This document shows positions 28,950 through 33,130 of a DNA stretch of 33,130 bases, piece after piece (position 1 is the first letter of the stretch; the number at the start of each line of letters is the position of its first letter). The stretch spans positions 1 through 33,130 of the forward strand of contig JBJXFX010000094.1 in NCBI GenBank assembly GCA_046152925.1, in the 5' to 3' direction. The notes under the pieces were generated by a model that saw nothing but the letters and a program-made list of their open reading frames with translations, did no database searches and was not told the DNA's origin. The stretch comes from CAMAUF01 sp046152925. Its GTDB lineage: Bacteria > Chloroflexota > Dehalococcoidia > Tepidiformales > Tepidiformaceae. The position numbers and the translations under genes were made by a program.

Positions 28950-31900
28950 ATGGAGCCACAGCCAGCAACCCCGCCCCCACGCCCGAAGGCGGTCTCCGGC
29001 TGGCTCAACGCGCTGATCGACCTCACGCCCCGCAACCGGCTCCTCTTCTATAAGCCCAGCGCCCACGCCGTGCAGCTCATCGCCGAGCCCGCCGCCGCCT
29101 GGGCGAGCCTCGCCGAAGGCGGCGCTTTCCGCCTCGACGACCGCGCCGGCGCAGCTCCGGATTTCGAGCGCATGCGCAAGCCTGTCCGCGCCGTCGCCGG
29201 GCGCCCCATGAAGGCGCTCCCGGTCCCCGCGCGCGCCGAGGCCCTCCGTCGCACCGCCCGTTCCTTCGCCGACGAACAGGGCATCCACGTCCTCTATGCC
29301 GCCTTTGGCTGGCTGAGCTGGCCCGAGACGACGCTCGATGTCTCCGGCACCGCCAAGGTCACCCTCGCCGACGGCCGCCCAGCCTCGCTCGTCACCGCCC
29401 CGGCCCTCCTCCTGCCGGTCGCGATCACGCGCCTCGGGACGGGCTGGGTCTGCCGCCGCGCCGAGAACGTCCCGGTCGAAGTCAACCAGGCCGTCATCCA
29501 ACACCTCCGGGGGGCTTTCCAAGCGCCGGACTTCGACGAAGAAGAGGCGACGCCTGAGGAAATCCTCGCCGCTTGGCAGGCCGCGCTCCCCCAGGAGCCC
29601 CACTGGGAGGCCGGCTGGGGCCCGGGCGCGGTGATCGATACGTTTTCCTTCAAGAAAGTCGCGCTCTTCCGCGACCTCGAGGCGAACGCGTCGCTGGTCG
29701 CGACCCACCCCGTACTCGGCATCCTTGCGGGCGGGCAGAGCGAAGCCCCGCCGCCCGCCCCCCTCTCCGCCGTCGACCTCGACGAGGCGGTCCACCCCTC
29801 GGAGGTCGCGCTCTCAGTCGCCGCCGATTCGTCACAACTTGAGGCCGTCCACGCCGTCTTGCAGGGCGGGAGCATGGTCATCCAGGGCCCACCTGGCACC
29901 GGCAAGAGCCAGACGATCACCAACCTGATCACGGCGCTGGTCGCGCGTGGCAAGTCCGTGCTCTTCGTGGCGGAGAAGCGCGCCGCCCGCGACGTCGTCG
30001 TCGCGAACCTGGAGCGTGCTGGCCTCGGTGAGGTCCTCTTGCACATCACCGACGATCTCGCGTCTGCCCGCTCCACGGCCACCGCCAAGGCGAACGTCCT
30101 CGACCAACTCAAGGCGAGCCTCGACGCCGGCCCGCACGCCACCCCGTTCGAGCCAGAAGCGACGGTCACGCTCGCCGAGCTCCGCCAAGAGGTCAACGCC
30201 TACCCGCGCGCGCTCCACGCGCTGCTCGGGCCGCTCGGGGACTCGTCTCCCGCGGCGGCCGTCGGGCGCTGGGCGGAGACGTCTGGCGTGGACGCGGTCG
30301 CGCTGCCCGCCCTGCCCTCGTTGCGCCAGGTCGACCGGCGCTGGGTCGATGCCGCCGCCGAGGCCGCCCACGGCCTGGAGGACCTCGGCGCCGACACGCT
30401 TTCCCAGGCGGCGGCGCTCCCTTGGCTGCGGACGCTCCCCGCGAATTGGGGCGACGCGGATTCGCGTGCGCTCGCCGAAGCTCTTCGCACCCTTCAAGGT
30501 GCGCCCGCCGCCGTCGCCGCCGCGGCCGGCGCCCATGCTGCCCCGCTTTCGCTCGGCCCCCCATGGCCGCGCACCAAGCTTGCCGAGGCCGTGGAGGCCC
30601 TGCGCACGCTCGACACCTTCGGCCGCGTCCGAGGGAAGTGGTGGAAGCTCGCTTCGCCGGACTATTGGCGCGCCAAGGGGCCGGGCGCCGCGTTTCTCGC
30701 GGCTGGCGGCGCGCTCTCCGGCGAGGAGGGGACGAAGGCAGAGGCGCTCGCGGCCGCCGGCGAGGCCGTAGCCAAAGCGGAAACGCTCGTCGTCGCCTCG
30801 GGCGCGCCGTGGGCCGCGCCGGCCACGCTCGACCAAGCCGCGACCGGCGCAGCCGAGCTCGAGCCGTCGCTCGCCGTCCTTCCGGCGGCGGCCCGCGTCC
30901 GCCGTGTCGCGGCGACAGCGCCCGACGTCCCCGCCACGGCGGCGCTGACGGAGGTCGTCGCGACCGGCGCGCGGCCCGTGACAGCCGCGTTCGCGGCGTC
31001 GGCTTGGGCGCAATGGGCGAGCGAAGCGCTCTCCGCCGACGCTTCCTTCGAAAAGGCCGCGCCCGCCCGCGAACGGCTCCGCGAGCGCTTCGTCATCGCC
31101 GACCAGGCCGTGCTCCAGGCGGGCGCCGCGCGCGCCCTCAACGCGGTCACGAGCCGGCGGCCGGGTGTGGACACCGCCGCGGCGAAAGACAGCCCGCTCG
31201 GCAAGCTGCGGGCCCAGATCGCCGCCAAGCGCCGCCGCCCCCTCCGCTGGCTCTTTAGCAACGCCGCCGAGCCGATTCGCGCCTTGCGGCCGTGCATCGT
31301 CAGCTCGCCGCTCGGCGTCGCCCAATTCCTCCCGGCCGACCGCTATCAGTTCGACGTCGTCGTCTTCGACGAGGCCTCCCAAATCCCGACGGCCGACGCG
31401 GTGGTGCCGATCCTTCGAGCGCGCCAAGCGGTGGTCGTCGGCGACTCCAAGCAGATGCCGCCAACCGCCTTCTTCGACCGCGTGCTCGGCGCTTCGCTGG
31501 AGGACGACGACGATGACGGCGAGGACGAAGGCATCGGCGCCTTCGAAAGCGTGCTCGCTGAGTGCGAGGCGCGGCTCCCCGCCCGCTCCCTTCGCTGGCA
31601 CTACCGCTCGGAGGACGAGCGGCTGATCGCGTTCTCGAACGTCCACTTCTACGGCGACCTTGTGACCTTGCCCGCCGCCTGGGCCGACCACCCCCAGCGT
31701 GGCGTCCGCTTTGTGTTTGTCGAGGGCGCCGTTTACGGCAAGGGGGCCTCGCGGACGAACCCCGCCGAGGCCGCCCGTGTCGCGGACCTCCTCGCTGCCC
31801 AACTCCGCGATGACCCCGCGGCCGAAGTCGCCGTCACCGCGATGTCCGTCGAGCAAGCGAAGGCGATCGCCGAAGAGATCGAGGCTCGCGCGGCCTCCAG

Positions 31901-32591
31901 CCCCGAGCTCCGCGCCTGGCTCGACGACGACAACGACGTCAAGAACCTCGAGACCGTCCAAGGCGACGAATGCGACGTGATGATCCTCTCGCTCGGCTAT
32001 GGGCGTGATGCCGAGGGCAAGCTCGCGGCGAACTTCGGGCCGCTCTCCCAGGAGGGCGGGGGCCGCCGGCTCAACGTCGCGATTACCCGCGCCCGGCGCC
32101 AGACGGTGCTCGTCGCCAGCATCCGCGCCGCCGATATCCCCACGACCGTCGGGAAAGGCGGCCAGCTCGTCCGCGCCTACCTCGACTACGCCGAACGCGG
32201 CCCGGCCGCGCTCGAAGCTTCAGGCGCGACCGCGGCCAGCGTCGCGGGCGGCGTGGAACGGGACATCGTGACGCGGCTCCGCGAGCGTGGTTGGCAGGTG
32301 GAGACGGGCGTCGGCGTCAGCCGCGACCAGCGCCACCGGGTCGAGATTGCCGTCCGCGATCCTTCCGCGGAGGGACGCTACCTCGCCGCCATCGCGACCG
32401 ACGGAGTCGTCTACGCCGGCGCTGCGACCGCGCGCGACCGGGAAATCGTTCGTCCCGCCGTGTTGAAGAAGCTGGGCTGGGACGTCCTTCGCGTCTGGAC
32501 GCCGGACTGGTTCCGCGACCGCGAGGCGGTGACGGAGGCGCTCGACCGCGACCTCCGCGCGCTGGCGGCGCAGCGTCCTACCGAGGCGTGA
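28950..32591 (+). CDS. DUF4011 / superfamily 1 helicase with C-terminal Vsr/MTES_1575-like nuclease domain
   Basis: 1213 residues. The N-terminal DUF4011 region contains SGWLNALIDLTPRNRLLFY. A Q-motif SSQLEAV precedes Walker A GPPGTGKS (313-320). A long alpha-helical insert of about 400 residues separates it from Walker B VVVFDEAS (D807, E808), then VVGDSKQMPP, LRWHYRSEDERL, ETVQGDECDVMIL and LNVAITRARRQTVL, the SF1 Upf1-like motifs III-VI. The C-terminus (about 1100-1205) resembles a Vsr-type endonuclease (HRVEIAVRD, LGWDVLRVWTPDWF), but its usual VECDG and YH positions read IATDG and YA. DUF4011 helicase-nucleases occur in defence-rich loci; no other defence gene is here. A CATACT hexamer lies 10 nt before the ATG. 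Confidence 0.88.
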   Translation: MEPQPATPPPRPKAVSGWLNALIDLTPRNRLLFYKPSAHAVQLIAEPAAAWASLAEGGAFRLDDRAGAAPDFERMRKPVRAVAGRPMKALPVPARAEALRRTARSFADEQGIHVLYAAFGWLSWPETTLDVSGTAKVTLADGRPASLVTAPALLLPVAITRLGTGWVCRRAENVPVEVNQAVIQHLRGAFQAPDFDEEEATPEEILAAWQAALPQEPHWEAGWGPGAVIDTFSFKKVALFRDLEANASLVATHPVLGILAGGQSEAPPPAPLSAVDLDEAVHPSEVALSVAADSSQLEAVHAVLQGGSMVIQGPPGTGKSQTITNLITALVARGKSVLFVAEKRAARDVVVANLERAGLGEVLLHITDDLASARSTATAKANVLDQLKASLDAGPHATPFEPEATVTLAELRQEVNAYPRALHALLGPLGDSSPAAAVGRWAETSGVDAVALPALPSLRQVDRRWVDAAAEAAHGLEDLGADTLSQAAALPWLRTLPANWGDADSRALAEALRTLQGAPAAVAAAAGAHAAPLSLGPPWPRTKLAEAVEALRTLDTFGRVRGKWWKLASPDYWRAKGPGAAFLAAGGALSGEEGTKAEALAAAGEAVAKAETLVVASGAPWAAPATLDQAATGAAELEPSLAVLPAAARVRRVAATAPDVPATAALTEVVATGARPVTAAFAASAWAQWASEALSADASFEKAAPARERLRERFVIADQAVLQAGAARALNAVTSRRPGVDTAAAKDSPLGKLRAQIAAKRRRPLRWLFSNAAEPIRALRPCIVSSPLGVAQFLPADRYQFDVVVFDEASQIPTADAVVPILRARQAVVVGDSKQMPPTAFFDRVLGASLEDDDDDGEDEGIGAFESVLAECEARLPARSLRWHYRSEDERLIAFSNVHFYGDLVTLPAAWADHPQRGVRFVFVEGAVYGKGASRTNPAEAARVADLLAAQLRDDPAAEVAVTAMSVEQAKAIAEEIEARAASSPELRAWLDDDNDVKNLETVQGDECDVMILSLGYGRDAEGKLAANFGPLSQEGGGRRLNVAITRARRQTVLVASIRAADIPTTVGKGGQLVRAYLDYAERGPAALEASGATAASVAGGVERDIVTRLRERGWQVETGVGVSRDQRHRVEIAVRDPSAEGRYLAAIATDGVVYAGAATARDREIVRPAVLKKLGWDVLRVWTPDWFRDREAVTEALDRDLRALAAQRPTEA

Positions 32592-33130
32592 GCTGGAGGC
32601 GTTCCGCGATTTCGCGGAGCTCCGGTTCCGTCAGCGTCTCGCTGCTGAGCCTGACAACGACCCCGCCGCCCGTGAACGTGAGCGTCCGGACCGGCGAACC
32701 GTCGTCCCACCAGGTCGCCCGCCCGTCGCTGAGCGGCTGGGCCGGGGCCCCTTCGATTGGGGCTGCGTCGGCGTCGAGCCGTTGCGTGACGATCACATCG
32801 GGCTTGGGGCTGCTTAGCGGGGGCCGGCGTGGGTCCCAAAGATTGAAGTCATGACTCGGGGTTGGCTGGAACGCGCCGCGGAGGAAACCGATGGGATGGA
32901 GCCGCGGGTGCGCCACCGCGAAGCCGTAGAAGCCGGGTTTCACCGGCACGCCGGCTGCGTCCAGGGCTGGTCGCCTGTCGGGCGGCGCGGCGCTAGGCGT
33001 TGTCGGAGTCACGCCGGCCGGGGCCGCGACCCGGAACGCTGCGGCGTCGAACCGTGGTTGATATTCGATCGATGTGACCACCCTCCGTTCGAGCCGAGGC
33101 GACGTCTGCTCCATCGCGAGGAGGAAGAAC
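32578..33130 (-). CDS. C-terminal part of a DUF4367-like protein (5' end outside window)
   Basis: The frame is open to the right edge of the window. An ATG at 33114 would give 178 residues, but the codons before it read FFLLA, so the gene probably begins further right with a membrane or signal segment. Visible sequence includes TSIEYQPRFDAAAFRVAAPAG, a Pro-rich middle, and a C-terminus VRTLTFTGGGVVVRLSSETLTEPELREIAERL, like the end of DUF4367/YlaD-type anti-sigma or envelope domains. It overlaps the helicase 3' end by 14 bp on the opposite strand. Family assignment is tentative. Confidence 0.6.
   Translation of the reverse strand, partial: FFLLAMEQTSPRLERRVVTSIEYQPRFDAAAFRVAAPAGVTPTTPSAAPPDRRPALDAAGVPVKPGFYGFAVAHPRLHPIGFLRGAFQPTPSHDFNLWDPRRPPLSSPKPDVIVTQRLDADAAPIEGAPAQPLSDGRATWWDDGSPVRTLTFTGGGVVVRLSSETLTEPELREIAERLQLTPR

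Noticed and set aside
29832..31961. 709-residue open frame on the minus strand within the helicase gene
   Set aside because: Antisense shadow of the DUF4011 helicase; no recognisable domain.
1..33130. tRNA or rRNA genes
   Set aside because: Scanning for T-loop motifs such as GGTTCGA found only matches inside coding sequence without cloverleaf context.

Overview
The window is GC-rich (roughly two thirds G+C), densely packed bacterial DNA with short intergenic gaps. No rRNA, tRNA, CRISPR array or phage genes were seen. HspR, a zinc-finger-free DnaJ, a ClpC-type ATPase, a SipW-type signal peptidase with a TasA-like substrate, and paired ArsR/SRPBCC genes fit a high-GC Gram-positive-like or Chloroflexota-like (Dehalococcoidia/Tepidiforma-type) organism. 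That placement is inference from gene content, not a phylogeny.

Layout. 0-2.5 kb (+): end of a probable tyrosine phosphatase gene, a TesB-type acyl-CoA thioesterase, a DUF433 gene, a histidine phosphatase, then a second DUF433 gene overlapping a DUF5615 (PIN-like) gene, which looks like a toxin-antitoxin pair. 2.5-6.1 kb: a class I glutamine-amidotransferase-type hydrolase, an alpha/beta hydrolase, a DinB-like protein, an FrnE/DsbA-family oxidoreductase whose CxxC motif starts with an in-frame TGA, and a methyltransferase. 6.2-8.0 kb (-): etfB-etfA. 8.2-13.1 kb: heat-shock cluster with dnaJ-hspR-clpC on the minus strand, interrupted by a four-helix-bundle gene inside perfect 25-bp inverted repeats, and a divergent hsp20. 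13.2-17.4 kb (+): DUF4349 lipoprotein, an ECF-like sigma factor overlapping a very large membrane anti-sigma factor, and a small membrane protein. 17.4-19.8 kb (+): universal stress protein, two TrkA-type NAD-binding proteins and prephenate dehydratase. 19.8-22.8 kb: a CrtC/AttH-like protein, a hydrolase with a cysteine nucleophile position and a Gfo/Idh/MocA oxidoreductase. 22.9-24.9 kb (-): TasA-like secreted protein, SipW-type signal peptidase and a Thr/Pro-rich surface protein. 25.2-28.1 kb (-): a tight operon led by an ArsR repressor with SRPBCC, VOC and YjbR proteins. 28.3-33.1 kb: an anchored DUF3558-like protein, a 1213-residue DUF4011 helicase-nuclease and the end of a DUF4367-like gene.

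The strongest discovery is the probable selenoprotein at 4659-5315. The UGA sits exactly at the first Cys of the FrnE CPWC motif, a bacterial-SECIS-like stem-loop follows at the right distance, and conventional gene calling would drop the active site. Next are the inverted-repeat-bounded four-helix-bundle cassette inside the hspR-clpC operon, a SRPBCC-VOC fusion that keeps an internal ribosome binding site, and a SECIS-independent set of regulatory palindromes in the heat-shock and ArsR promoters.
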